Shown: positions 55,199 through 63,004 of the stretch, one piece after another | Numbering within the stretch: the stretch's first letter is position 1 | Layout: every line of letters begins with the position of its first letter | Origin: Methanosarcina vacuolata Z-761 | Lineage (GTDB): Archaea; Halobacteriota; Methanosarcinia; Methanosarcinales; Methanosarcinaceae | Direction: 5' to 3' | NCBI RefSeq assembly: GCF_000969905.1 | Contig: NZ_CP009520.1 | Coordinates: 1,054,001 to 1,118,000 of the forward strand | DNA length: 64,000 nucleotides | Notes under the pieces: model-generated | Databases searched by the model: none | Told to the model about the DNA's origin: nothing | What the model saw: only the letters and a program-made list of their open reading frames with translations | Position numbers and translations under genes: made by a program

Positions 55199-55210
55199 TA
55201 GACATGTCTA
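55199..55210. promoter_or_regulatory. 12-bp perfect palindrome upstream of the gene at 55361
   Basis: TAGACATGTCTA, about 10-20 bp after an ATAAATA TATA-like sequence (55179-55188) and followed by a partial repeat TAATAGACAAAA. Possible operator. A second TATA candidate (ATATATAG, near 55310) would give a 20-30 nt leader. Confidence 0.35.
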
Positions 55211-55360
55211 ATAGACAAAATATATGAATATGAATTAATTTAATTAAAAAAGAAATTCGCGGATGAAAGCTTAATAATTAATGAAGTAGATAATAGACAA
55301 AAGTAGGAATATATAGCAAAAGTCCGGGATAAAACAAATATTAATTTAGGGGTGTAACGA

Positions 55361-56494
55361 TTGAAGAAAAAAATAGGAATAAATGGAATAGATCTCAGAA
55401 AATGTAAATTAACCGTTGCTGCTCTAATCTGCATTTTCGCACTTATTTCGGTATCAGCCGCTGTTTGCGAAAAAGGACTCTGGATTGCATCTATAGAGAA
55501 AAATGGAGATAGCGCCATTTTTGCAGATCATGATGACAGCCAAGATAATGGCGGATGGATTCAACTCACCGGAGGAAAAGAAATCCAGCTTCCACAGCCT
55601 CTTAGCTTTACTTACAGTGGGACTAATTGTGTGGAAAAAGAAGGAATTGTATTTAAAATAAATAAGGACAAAGACGAGGAACTGAAATACACATATCCAT
55701 ACTCCACACATCCGTTTTATACTGAAAAACAGACTGTGAAAATGGACTATAACGGTCCTGTAGCCTTTAAGAAACAAGCAGTGAATATTTATCTTGTCAA
55801 GGGGCTTGATGTGAGTTCCATGGAAAAAGCTCTTGTGGATGCAAAATGCAAGAGCCTGAATGAAATCTTAAAAGGCGTTGACTACACTAAAACATGCGCG
55901 ACTCTGGACAAGTGCGGAGACCTGTCTAAACCCCTTACATTTAACTCTCTTGAGCCTGGGAGTTACGGCATCGTCATAACACTTGCGGGCGACAAAGAAG
56001 AAAACGTAACGAAAGTTCTTTCAGCCACTTGCTTTGAAGTAGTTGACTATGAACTGAAAACGACGGCCGCCAACAATATTAAGGAAGGCGACAACCTTGA
56101 TGTTCAGATGAGCCTGAAAAATGCACCTGCCGGAGAGTTTACCTACGGTGCCCTGCTGATAAATGAAGAAGCCTATAAAGCTGAAATGAAAGTTGACAGC
56201 AATGGAACAATAGATGGAACCAATGTTTCCGTTAACGATGTCGACCTCAGGACCCTGGGCATAAGCTCCGTAAACAAGAGTGAACTTGCAAACGGATTCC
56301 AGACGCTTATTGGAGAAGGTAACGGTACGATAAGCATAGGCGAGAAGAACCAGAATACCCTTTCCTTGACAGCCTTTGATCTCACGCCAGGAAATTACCT
56401 CCTCTTTACAGGCGCCTATGAACCTGGCAAAGGTCTTGTAGGCATAGACCAGCAAAAACTGAAAATAAGCGCAGACGGAACCTCTCCGATATAA
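55361..56494 (+). CDS. Secreted protein with domain C only
   Basis: A 377-residue exported protein. Signal peptide (LTVAALICIFALISVSAAV), a short unique region, then domain C (about residues 105-370), with YNGPVAFKKQAVNIYLVKG, FQTLIGEGNGTISIGEKNQN and PGNYLLFTGAYEPGKG. It lacks domain N, repeats and any C-terminal membrane helix, so it is probably released. Start is TTG with AGGGGTG upstream; the opening LKKKIG and its leader resemble those of the gene at 46414, so the two form one subgroup. It is followed by a strong terminator. Function unknown. Confidence 0.85.
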   Translation: MKKKIGINGIDLRKCKLTVAALICIFALISVSAAVCEKGLWIASIEKNGDSAIFADHDDSQDNGGWIQLTGGKEIQLPQPLSFTYSGTNCVEKEGIVFKINKDKDEELKYTYPYSTHPFYTEKQTVKMDYNGPVAFKKQAVNIYLVKGLDVSSMEKALVDAKCKSLNEILKGVDYTKTCATLDKCGDLSKPLTFNSLEPGSYGIVITLAGDKEENVTKVLSATCFEVVDYELKTTAANNIKEGDNLDVQMSLKNAPAGEFTYGALLINEEAYKAEMKVDSNGTIDGTNVSVNDVDLRTLGISSVNKSELANGFQTLIGEGNGTISIGEKNQNTLSLTAFDLTPGNYLLFTGAYEPGKGLVGIDQQKLKISADGTSPI

Positions 56495-56634
56495 TCGGAG
56501 ACTCCGAAGCTGACAGAGATCCCGGACTCCGAAAACATATTTAAGCCGGATCTGATCTATGTTGGAATTCAGAAAAGGTTAAAACAAAGCTAAAACTCTA
56601 AAAACAGCAAAAGACAGAATAGAGTTTAAGGCTT

Positions 56635-56670
56635 AAAAGGCGGATTTCTTTATGAAACCGCCTTTTTTTT
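56635..56670 (+). terminator. Strong intrinsic terminator
   Basis: Stem AAAAGGCGG/CCGCC with an inner TTTC/GAAA pair and a tail of eight T. It ends the surface-protein cluster. Confidence 0.75.
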
Positions 56671-56754
56671 GATTTTTTCACCATTGTATTTTGCTTTTCT
56701 CTATTTAATTGTAAAATCCTCATCAATAGTTCCAAACTGTTCTATATTTATTTG

Positions 56755-56822
56755 GCATGAAAGTTCTTCCAAGTACTTTCATTTATTTGTGCCTGTGATT
56801 AGAAGAATTTCATATGCGTTTT
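56755..56822 (+). repeat. Dispersed repeat, third copy of the 4101/4426 family
   Basis: Reads GCATGAAAGTTCTTCCAAGT then ACTTTCATTT, GTGCCTGTGATTAGAAGAA, matching the complement of 4426-4493 over almost its whole length. Its first 30 bases are themselves an inverted repeat (ATGAAAGT...ACTTTCAT). Confidence 0.65.
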
Positions 56823-57138
56823 CAGTCAATTGCCTTTCTTATTCCTTTTGCGCAGATCAATATTGATATAGCTTATTAGCGATAGAGAAAAACACTATTA
56901 AGAAAGACTACTGGAAAACAGAAATCAATATTAAGAAAAAATATTGAGCTCATCCCAAAACTTAAAATTGTTTCTCTAAATCCCATGTTCCAATAATTAA
57001 CTGAGTTTCTGGCCATGAAAGAGGTATGAAACTTTACTGATTTGAGAACAAAATTGGTTTTAGGTAAGCTAATTAAGTAAATCTTTTGGAGCTATCAGTT
57101 TATTCCCATAGATGCTGCAGTAAATCCAAGATATCAGT
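56823..57138. other. Gene-free gap
   Basis: AT-rich, no start-to-stop frame with support. A duplicated ATCAGTTTATTC(C/T) with ATGCTGCAGTAAA at 57095-57115 and 57131-57160 extends into the glycosyltransferase remnant. Confidence 0.5.
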
Positions 57139-57459
57139 TTATTCTCTTATATGCTGCAGTAAACCTGAGATAGAGTGAAGCAAAATTCCGGTAAAAATCA
57201 TGCCCGTCCCTATAACGGTAAGAATTACCATCAAAACCGTTGGCCCGAAGGTAAGACTTCCGCCAAGATAGAAAGTCTGTAATAAATCAAGACCTACGTA
57301 TAACCCTACTGAACAGAGAACAAAACCTGGAAGGGTAAACCAGTATAGAGGACTAAACTCCATGTTTATAAAATTGTTAAGTAATACCGTCAGACTGTGC
57401 TTAAAAGGACTTCTAGTCAAACCATTTACATTATAGAACTGAATTATATTTTTAAACGT
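57139..57459 (-). pseudogene. C-terminal remnant of a family 2 glycosyltransferase
   Basis: An open stretch of about 106 codons with no good start codon; 93 residues follow a TTG. SPFKHSLTVLLNNFINMEF leads into SPLYWFTLPGFVLCSVGLY and GPTVLMVILTVIGTGMIFTG then ILLHSISGLLQ, the two-helix membrane tail found after the catalytic domain of dolichol-phosphate-sugar synthase-like GT2 enzymes. The catalytic domain (DxD, QxxRW) is absent and a stop codon lies just upstream, so this is probably a broken gene. A stand-alone membrane protein is less likely. Confidence 0.6.
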
Positions 57460-57744
57460 AAACTAACCTCCAGGTCAATAGATCCCACTACTATTTATAT
57501 ATCCTGACGAATTTTCTTGAATAAGGTAGTTTTAAAATATAAATACTTTTCTAAAAGCTCGGGTATGAATAAATTAGATATTTGTGAAAAAAAGATCACT
57601 TCAAGTACTATTTTACAGAAACGCAAAATCCACAAAAAAGAGTCGGTGGGATTTCCAGGTCAAATTGGAGTTATTTTACCTGATAGCCCCACGATAAAGT
57701 TAGAATTCAGGACTAGATTATGCTCCAGGCCATCAGGGGTAATT

Positions 57745-58632
57745 TCATGTAAAAAGCAGGCCTGGAAAATCCATATTCTTTTTTTGGAATCCAGCAGCAT
57801 TCCTGTGTCCTCCTCCGCCATATTGTTGAGCGATTTCGGCACAATCGGGCGAGTTGGGATTTCCTGAATCGGATCTCAAGCTGAATACCACCATATCCTC
57901 TACAGCCTGCCACATGACAGCAATATCATATTCAGGCTTCTTGTAGATGAACTCTCCAAGCTCGGAGATGTTTCCGGTAGTGTTTACAAGCCTGGCTTTC
58001 CAGTTATGGAAAGTACAATCCACCCCACGGTCAAAGGCTTTTTGGAGCTTGTAGTTTTGAGCTTCGAGAAGCAATTTCCCTATAGATATCATATTGTTTA
58101 CGGTATCCTCATATTCCGGACCAAGAAGCACATCCCATACGGCATCATAGGGGGTTTTCACCATCAGATTAAATCCTGCGTTGAAAGCCCTGGTTTCAGG
58201 GTATTCAAACTTCCACAGGTCTTTATCTCCAATATAGGCAACAGCCGCCGGAGGGGAAGTAAGTTCAGGATGCGTAAATTCCCATGTAAGTACACAGGCT
58301 GCCTTTTCAAGAGATCGAATACCCGGAATACTGCTTGAATTCCAAAGATCCGGAAATTTCTCTACAGCGGTCTTATGATGATCAATCCATATCAGTTTAG
58401 GCCCGCAAACCTTTACAAATTCATCCATTTTATCGCTGGTAAAGTCAACAAGCCATACTTCTTCCGCTGCCTTTATTTCGCCCTCACTCCACGACTCTTT
58501 TCCATAATTTATAGCAACAAATTTTATGTCAAATTCATTTCGGTCATAGGAATTACCAGCAATAACGGCTGCACAGCATCCGTCATTATCATCATGGTGA
58601 TAAATTAAAATCATGCGTTTGTCATCTGTCAT
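57745..58632 (-). CDS. DHH-family phosphoesterase
   Basis: A 295-residue protein of the DHH/DHHA1 superfamily. HHDDNDGCCAA near the start supplies the first metal ligands, LVDFTSD the next Asp, and WIDHHKTA is the DHH motif. The C-terminal substrate-binding GGGGHRNAAGF matches DHHA1. Relatives hydrolyse short oligonucleotides, cyclic dinucleotide products or pyrophosphate; this one resembles the nanoRNase/oligoribonuclease-like group but is not assigned. It is a single gene, divergent from the zinc-ribbon gene. Confidence 0.85.
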   Translation of the reverse strand: MTDDKRMILIYHHDDNDGCCAAVIAGNSYDRNEFDIKFVAINYGKESWSEGEIKAAEEVWLVDFTSDKMDEFVKVCGPKLIWIDHHKTAVEKFPDLWNSSSIPGIRSLEKAACVLTWEFTHPELTSPPAAVAYIGDKDLWKFEYPETRAFNAGFNLMVKTPYDAVWDVLLGPEYEDTVNNMISIGKLLLEAQNYKLQKAFDRGVDCTFHNWKARLVNTTGNISELGEFIYKKPEYDIAVMWQAVEDMVVFSLRSDSGNPNSPDCAEIAQQYGGGGHRNAAGFQKKNMDFPGLLFT

Positions 58633-58905
58633 TTTTGATTCCCCATTGTTTTATTGGATTTCTTTCTCATATTTTCTGCTGTGAATTTAATTTCAGAATA
58701 TATTTAAAGAAAACCCGATGTGGAAGATTCTCAATTAAGTGATAATGCATTTAAATAAAAATAGTTTTAAACATCTAAGTTGATATAATTATAATATAAG
58801 CCAAAAAGGGATAAAGTTGAGTGAAAAAAAGGAGACATTAAAACCCCTGCAGGCTTAGTGCATGATTTTGTGAAAAAAACTATTTTGAAGAACAGAGGTG
58901 ACATA

Positions 58906-59271
58906 ATGAAGGGAGGCGACAAGACTAAAGAATATTGCAATATCTGTGGTCGGGAATTGCTGGAAGACGTGCTGGTCGTTGATACCAGCCAGGACATGAA
59001 ACCAATAAAATTCAAGGACGTTCACGGGGATAAGTCTGATCTGATATGCATTGAGTGTGCAACTGAATCGGTTGAGAATCCGCCCTTCTTATGTTCGAGA
59101 TGCGGGCAACCCGTCGAATTCGGTGAACACTTCTATGTATTAAAGAAAGGAACTATAAAACCTGGTGGCCCCAAGGTGGACTCTGAAGACATAACCGCTG
59201 AAGATAAATGTATCTGTATTATGTGTTATGAAGAGTTTCTGAACCCTGAAGAGAACGAAGAAAAAGACTAA
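58906..59271 (+). CDS. Zinc-ribbon protein of unknown function
   Basis: A 121-residue soluble protein with four CxxC pairs: YCNICGREL, LICIECATE, FLCSRCGQPV and CICIMCYEEF, enough for two zinc sites. No helix-turn-helix or catalytic motif. The ATG at 58906 is preceded by AGAGGTGACATA; the frame is open 16 codons further but without a ribosome site. It may work as a small adaptor or redox-sensitive protein; that is inference. No operon partner. Confidence 0.7.
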   Translation: MKGGDKTKEYCNICGRELLEDVLVVDTSQDMKPIKFKDVHGDKSDLICIECATESVENPPFLCSRCGQPVEFGEHFYVLKKGTIKPGGPKVDSEDITAEDKCICIMCYEEFLNPEENEEKD

Positions 59272-59560
59272 ATGGATAGTTCTGTCTCTAAACTTTGCTC
59301 TATATTCTGCCCTTATTTTTTTAATTTATGGGCAAAAATCAGGATCAAGTGCCTGAGATAATTCAACTCATGTGAAATAGAGCAGAACTGACTTTTTAGT
59401 CTTTTTATAATAGTTTTATCATTTAACTTTTTTTATTTATATCCTGAGCTTCTTCAAAGCTTTCATGCTTTGGGATATTTAGCGAAGGTTAGTATTTTTC
59501 ATCTCTTTGTAGATAAAGTGAAAAAAAGTGAAAAATAAGTAAAAGAAAAGAGAAAGTAGA
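59272..59560. other. Convergent gap, no gene
   Basis: AT-rich sequence between the zinc-ribbon gene and cydB. I see no supported feature; T-rich runs near 59320 and 59420 could end transcription. Confidence 0.5.
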
Positions 59561-60604
59561 TCAGTATTCAACCTGCTCTGTTTCTTTTATTTTCTCCTTG
59601 AACAAAGTATATGCCCAAAGCTGATAGATGATGACTATGGGCACGAATACCAATGCTCCTCCAAGCATAACGCTCAGAGTCATGTGGCTTGATGCTGCTT
59701 CAAAGATATTTATTCCGTATTCAGGAGATATAGAGGACTTAAGCATGTAAGGATAGATACTTGCAAGCCCACTTTCAACAACAAAAAGAAGCGTCAGGAG
59801 ATTGCTGCAAAAAGCCGGGAATCCCCTGTCCTTTTTTGCAAAAAACACAGCAAGGACAGCTCCCACTACCGCAAGAACTGGCAATAAATACAGAGCTGGA
59901 GTAGCTGAATAGTTGATCGTAAAACCTTCGATACCCACAAAGGAATATGCCAGATAGACCAGGGCAAGTACAAGTACAATAAGAGTACTCTTCTTTGCCA
60001 GATTACCTGCTTTTGCAGCTATGGCACCTTCAGTTTTAACATTGATCCAGAGCGCACCTGAAGTAACACTCATAAGCACGAAAAGGACGCCACCTAGCAA
60101 TGCATACGGACTGAAAAGTCCTAGAAGAGTACCTTCATAAACTCCTCTTGATGCGATTTCGAGCCCCTTGAAGAAGTTCGCAAATGCAACTCCCAGGACC
60201 AGAGAAATCAGCAGGCTTCCAGCGAACCATCCCAACATAAGGATCTTCTGTATCTGGGGATTCTCGTCCTTGTGGAGATATTCTATGGAAATTCCCCTTG
60301 CAATTAAGCCGATAAGCAGCAGCAGCATCGGAATATAAAGGAATGTAAACATCTTCGAGAATACCAGAGGGAACGCAGCAAATGTTCCGCCTGCAGCCAG
60401 GATGAGCCATACCTCATTACCGCCCCAGAAAGGGCCAACAGAGCTCTGGATTTGTGTCCTCTGCACCTTATCTGTGGCAATAAAGGGTGTTAGAAGACCT
60501 GCTCCAAGGGAAAAGGAATCGGCAATGAAGTAAACCCCCCATATTACACACCACAGGAAGAACCAGATAACTGCAAGCATATCATGAGTAAGGAAATCAA
60601 ACAT
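59561..60604 (-). CDS. cydB: Cytochrome bd oxidase subunit II
   Basis: A 347-residue membrane protein with about eight or nine transmembrane segments. VIWFFLWCVIWGVYFIADSF and the QSSVGPFWGGNEVWLILAAG block are CydB signatures. It pairs with CydA to reduce O2 to water with quinol or an equivalent donor. ATG at 60602-60604 is preferred; GTG two codons earlier overlaps the cydA stop codon and is possible, since AGGAG is only four bases before it. Expressed with cydA. Confidence 0.93.
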   Translation of the reverse strand: MFDFLTHDMLAVIWFFLWCVIWGVYFIADSFSLGAGLLTPFIATDKVQRTQIQSSVGPFWGGNEVWLILAAGGTFAAFPLVFSKMFTFLYIPMLLLLIGLIARGISIEYLHKDENPQIQKILMLGWFAGSLLISLVLGVAFANFFKGLEIASRGVYEGTLLGLFSPYALLGGVLFVLMSVTSGALWINVKTEGAIAAKAGNLAKKSTLIVLVLALVYLAYSFVGIEGFTINYSATPALYLLPVLAVVGAVLAVFFAKKDRGFPAFCSNLLTLLFVVESGLASIYPYMLKSSISPEYGINIFEAASSHMTLSVMLGGALVFVPIVIIYQLWAYTLFKEKIKETEQVEY

Positions 60605-60606
60605 AT

Positions 60607-61923
60607 TCACTCAACTCCTGTAGCATTAACTACGGTTTTCTTTATGAGGTATATCTCAAAGATCATCAGGATCAGATAGAATGCGCTTATAAGGGTAATA
60701 CTTAACAACACATCCGATATGGGAACCGATGATATGCCATTTGCTGTCTTTAGCAGACCATATACTATCCATGGCTGCCTTCCAACCTCAGCTACAATCC
60801 AGCCAGCAGTTATGGAAATATATGGAAGAGGAATAGACCACATCATCAGCTTCAGATACTTATCTGATGTGTACAGCTTGCCTGATTTTTGAAGATATAA
60901 GCCTAAAAGAGCCTCGATAATGAATAGGGACCCCAGAATTGTCATCAGCCTGAAGCTCCAGAATATCATTTCCACGGGTGGCAATTCATCATGAGGTAGC
61001 TGGTTAAGTCCTGTTATTGTTCCACTGAAACTTCCTGTATACAGGAAACTTGCAAGACCTGGAATTCCCAGCAACTGAACACTATTTGAACCAGTGCTTG
61101 AATCAGGTATCTGTATCAGGTACATGGGTTCTCCTGAACCTGTTTCCCATATCGCATCCATTGCCGCTCCTTTAGCAGGCTGAAGCTCAGTAACATATTG
61201 TGCATAACCGTGACCAAGAACAGGAAGCACGACTGCAGTCACAAGTGCTATGGCAACTGCTATGCTGAAAGACTTCTTGAACACTTCATTGTTGTTTCCT
61301 TTAAGGAAATGATATGCACAGATCCCCATCATCAAAAATGCGGTCAACAGGTAAGCTGCAAGCAGAGTGTGTACCATCATGTACCAAACATAGCCGTTCG
61401 TTATTAGAGCAAGGAAATCTGTCATAACAACCTTACTCCCATCAGCAGCCATATTATAGCCGACTGGATGCTGCATAAAACCGTTAGCAATGATAATCCA
61501 TAATGAAGAAATGTTAGTGCCCAGAGCGACCATCCACATCGAAAATGCCTTTAGTTTCTGACGGTCGCGGTTCAGGAATATCCATGCGCCAAAGAAAGTA
61601 CCTTCAAGGAAGAAAGCCAGTAATGCTTCCACAGCTAAAGGCGGTCCAAAGACATCTCCCATGAATTCTGCATAGGCACCCCAGTTAGTGCCTAACTGGA
61701 AAGTCAATGTAAGACCTGATACCAGACCTATTGCAAAATTTATCTTGAATATCCTACCCCAGAAGTCGGCCATCTTTCGCCAGTTTTCATCTTTGTTCTT
61801 ATAGTACATTGTTTCCATACCTGCCACTAACAATGCAAGTCCCAATGTTAGTGGAACGAACAGGAAATGGAACGCAGCTGTTATGGCAAACTGAAGCCGA
61901 CTTAATAAAAGCAATTCAATCAT
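60607..61923 (-). CDS. cydA: Cytochrome bd oxidase subunit I
   Basis: A 438-residue membrane protein that carries the haems. RLQFAITAAFHFLFVPLTLG includes the haem-ligand His near residue 19; GWIVAEVGRQPWIVYGLLKT is the classic C-terminal block. The Q-loop is short. In strict anaerobes this enzyme serves to remove oxygen, and cydAB is known in some methanosarcinas. Donor here would have to be methanophenazine or a similar carrier, which is inferred. A minus-strand TATA candidate (AAATATATAG) is at 62091-62100, leaving a leader of about 145 nt. Confidence 0.94.
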   Translation of the reverse strand: MIELLLLSRLQFAITAAFHFLFVPLTLGLALLVAGMETMYYKNKDENWRKMADFWGRIFKINFAIGLVSGLTLTFQLGTNWGAYAEFMGDVFGPPLAVEALLAFFLEGTFFGAWIFLNRDRQKLKAFSMWMVALGTNISSLWIIIANGFMQHPVGYNMAADGSKVVMTDFLALITNGYVWYMMVHTLLAAYLLTAFLMMGICAYHFLKGNNNEVFKKSFSIAVAIALVTAVVLPVLGHGYAQYVTELQPAKGAAMDAIWETGSGEPMYLIQIPDSSTGSNSVQLLGIPGLASFLYTGSFSGTITGLNQLPHDELPPVEMIFWSFRLMTILGSLFIIEALLGLYLQKSGKLYTSDKYLKLMMWSIPLPYISITAGWIVAEVGRQPWIVYGLLKTANGISSVPISDVLLSITLISAFYLILMIFEIYLIKKTVVNATGVE

Positions 61924-62185
61924 TCATTACCCCTCGTTTTCCCTCGTTTTGTTACTTACTTCACAGGATCATATTTGCAAGCATATTTGCGTTGAAGCAA
62001 GCCGATGTCTTCCGTCCATGATTTGCAGATCATCTTCATGCTCAATCTCATCAGTGAGAATCTGAAGTAAAATGCTGTATGTCACCGGATCTATATATTT
62101 GACTATCTGAAGAATATACCATTGTACACCCGGATAACATATTGTTTCCCCTTGATGTTCTGCTCAAATTATGTTTCCTGAAACT
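61924..62185. promoter_or_regulatory. cydA leader and promoter region
   Basis: Minus-strand AAATATATAG at 62091-62100 is the best TATA match. The leader has no frame with a ribosome site. Sequence between 62100 and the fur-like gene is non-coding and ends in the tandem repeat. No certain operator for the Fur-like protein is seen. Confidence 0.35.
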
Positions 62186-62281
62186 TTTTAGATTCCTGAG
62201 ACTCTTTAGATTTCTGAGATCCCTTAGATTCCCCGATACTCTTTAAATTTCTAAGATCCCTTAGATTTCCTGAGACTCCTT
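62186..62281. repeat. 18-19 bp tandem repeat running into the fur-like gene
   Basis: Five units of TTTAGATTCCTGAGACTC type, alternating TCTTTAGATTTCTGAGATC and CCTTAGATT forms (a 37-bp pair). The last unit covers the stop codon and last codons (SQEI) of the regulator gene, so the repeat shapes its C-terminus. Confidence 0.75.
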
Positions 62282-62671
62282 ACACTTCTTACAGACACCA
62301 TAAAAGTTAGTGCTCGTTGAAACAATAGTAAATCCTTCTATCTCCTCAGCTATCTTCATCGAGTAATCCAATAATTGTTCAGAATTGAAATCCTCCATCA
62401 TTCCACATTCCCGGCAGATTAGATGGTGATGTGGAATGAAATTTGCTTCAAATCTTGAGACTCCTTTTACATTCACCTCCTCCAGTAAACCTTTCTCCGT
62501 AAGAAATTTAAGATTTTTATATACAGTAGCCTTGCTTATACGCGTCAGTTTTTTCCTGACCCCATCATAAACTTCGTCTACAGTGGGATGACCATCATGT
62601 TCGCGCAGGAAAGTAAGTATTTCGACTCTCTGGTTTGTGTATTTCATGTCAGCTTTCTCTGTGGGCTTCAT
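62261..62671 (-). CDS. Fur/PerR-family regulator
   Basis: A 136-residue regulator. N-terminal winged helix: YTNQRVEILTFLREHDGHPT and RISKATVYKNLKFLTEKGLL. Metal domain: HHHLICRECGMMEDF and VCKKCKE give the structural Cys4 zinc site; His residues in FIPHHHLIC and acidic residues nearby can form a regulatory site, as in PerR. It is directly upstream of cydAB on the same strand, so it may control oxygen or peroxide defence, but this is inference. GGTGG precedes the ATG by about six bases. Confidence 0.88.
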   Translation of the reverse strand: MKPTEKADMKYTNQRVEILTFLREHDGHPTVDEVYDGVRKKLTRISKATVYKNLKFLTEKGLLEEVNVKGVSRFEANFIPHHHLICRECGMMEDFNSEQLLDYSMKIAEEIEGFTIVSTSTNFYGVCKKCKESQEI

Positions 62672-63004
62672 TGATGTCCACCTAAATTACCTGTGAAAGC
62701 AGGTTTACTCAGATATACATGATATCTATTACTAAATGATATTTATTATTATTTAATAATTACTATTATCTTTATTATCTCTTTACTCAGAGAAGCCTTG
62801 TAATTGCTTTCTTTTTCTGGCGCCGTAGTTTGCAGTTTTCCCCACTAAAAGTACAGCTAAAGAACAGTAACGTTGGATAGAACTTGCCAGAGCAAGATTG
62901 TACGTCTTTTGAATAAAATTTACAGTTTCCTACATCCTTATTTTGAATTTAATATAATTCGTTAACTACTAAACTTCTGAACTAACCTACACTCCTGAAC
63001 TAAC
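62672..63004. other. Gap between the fur-like gene and aRF1
   Basis: Very AT-rich; 62720-62790 has repeated TATTATT/AATAATTA runs that could serve as promoter and autoregulatory site of the Fur-like protein. Short direct repeats (GAACTAACCTACAC) end at the aRF1 stop codon. Nothing else is supported. Confidence 0.4.
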
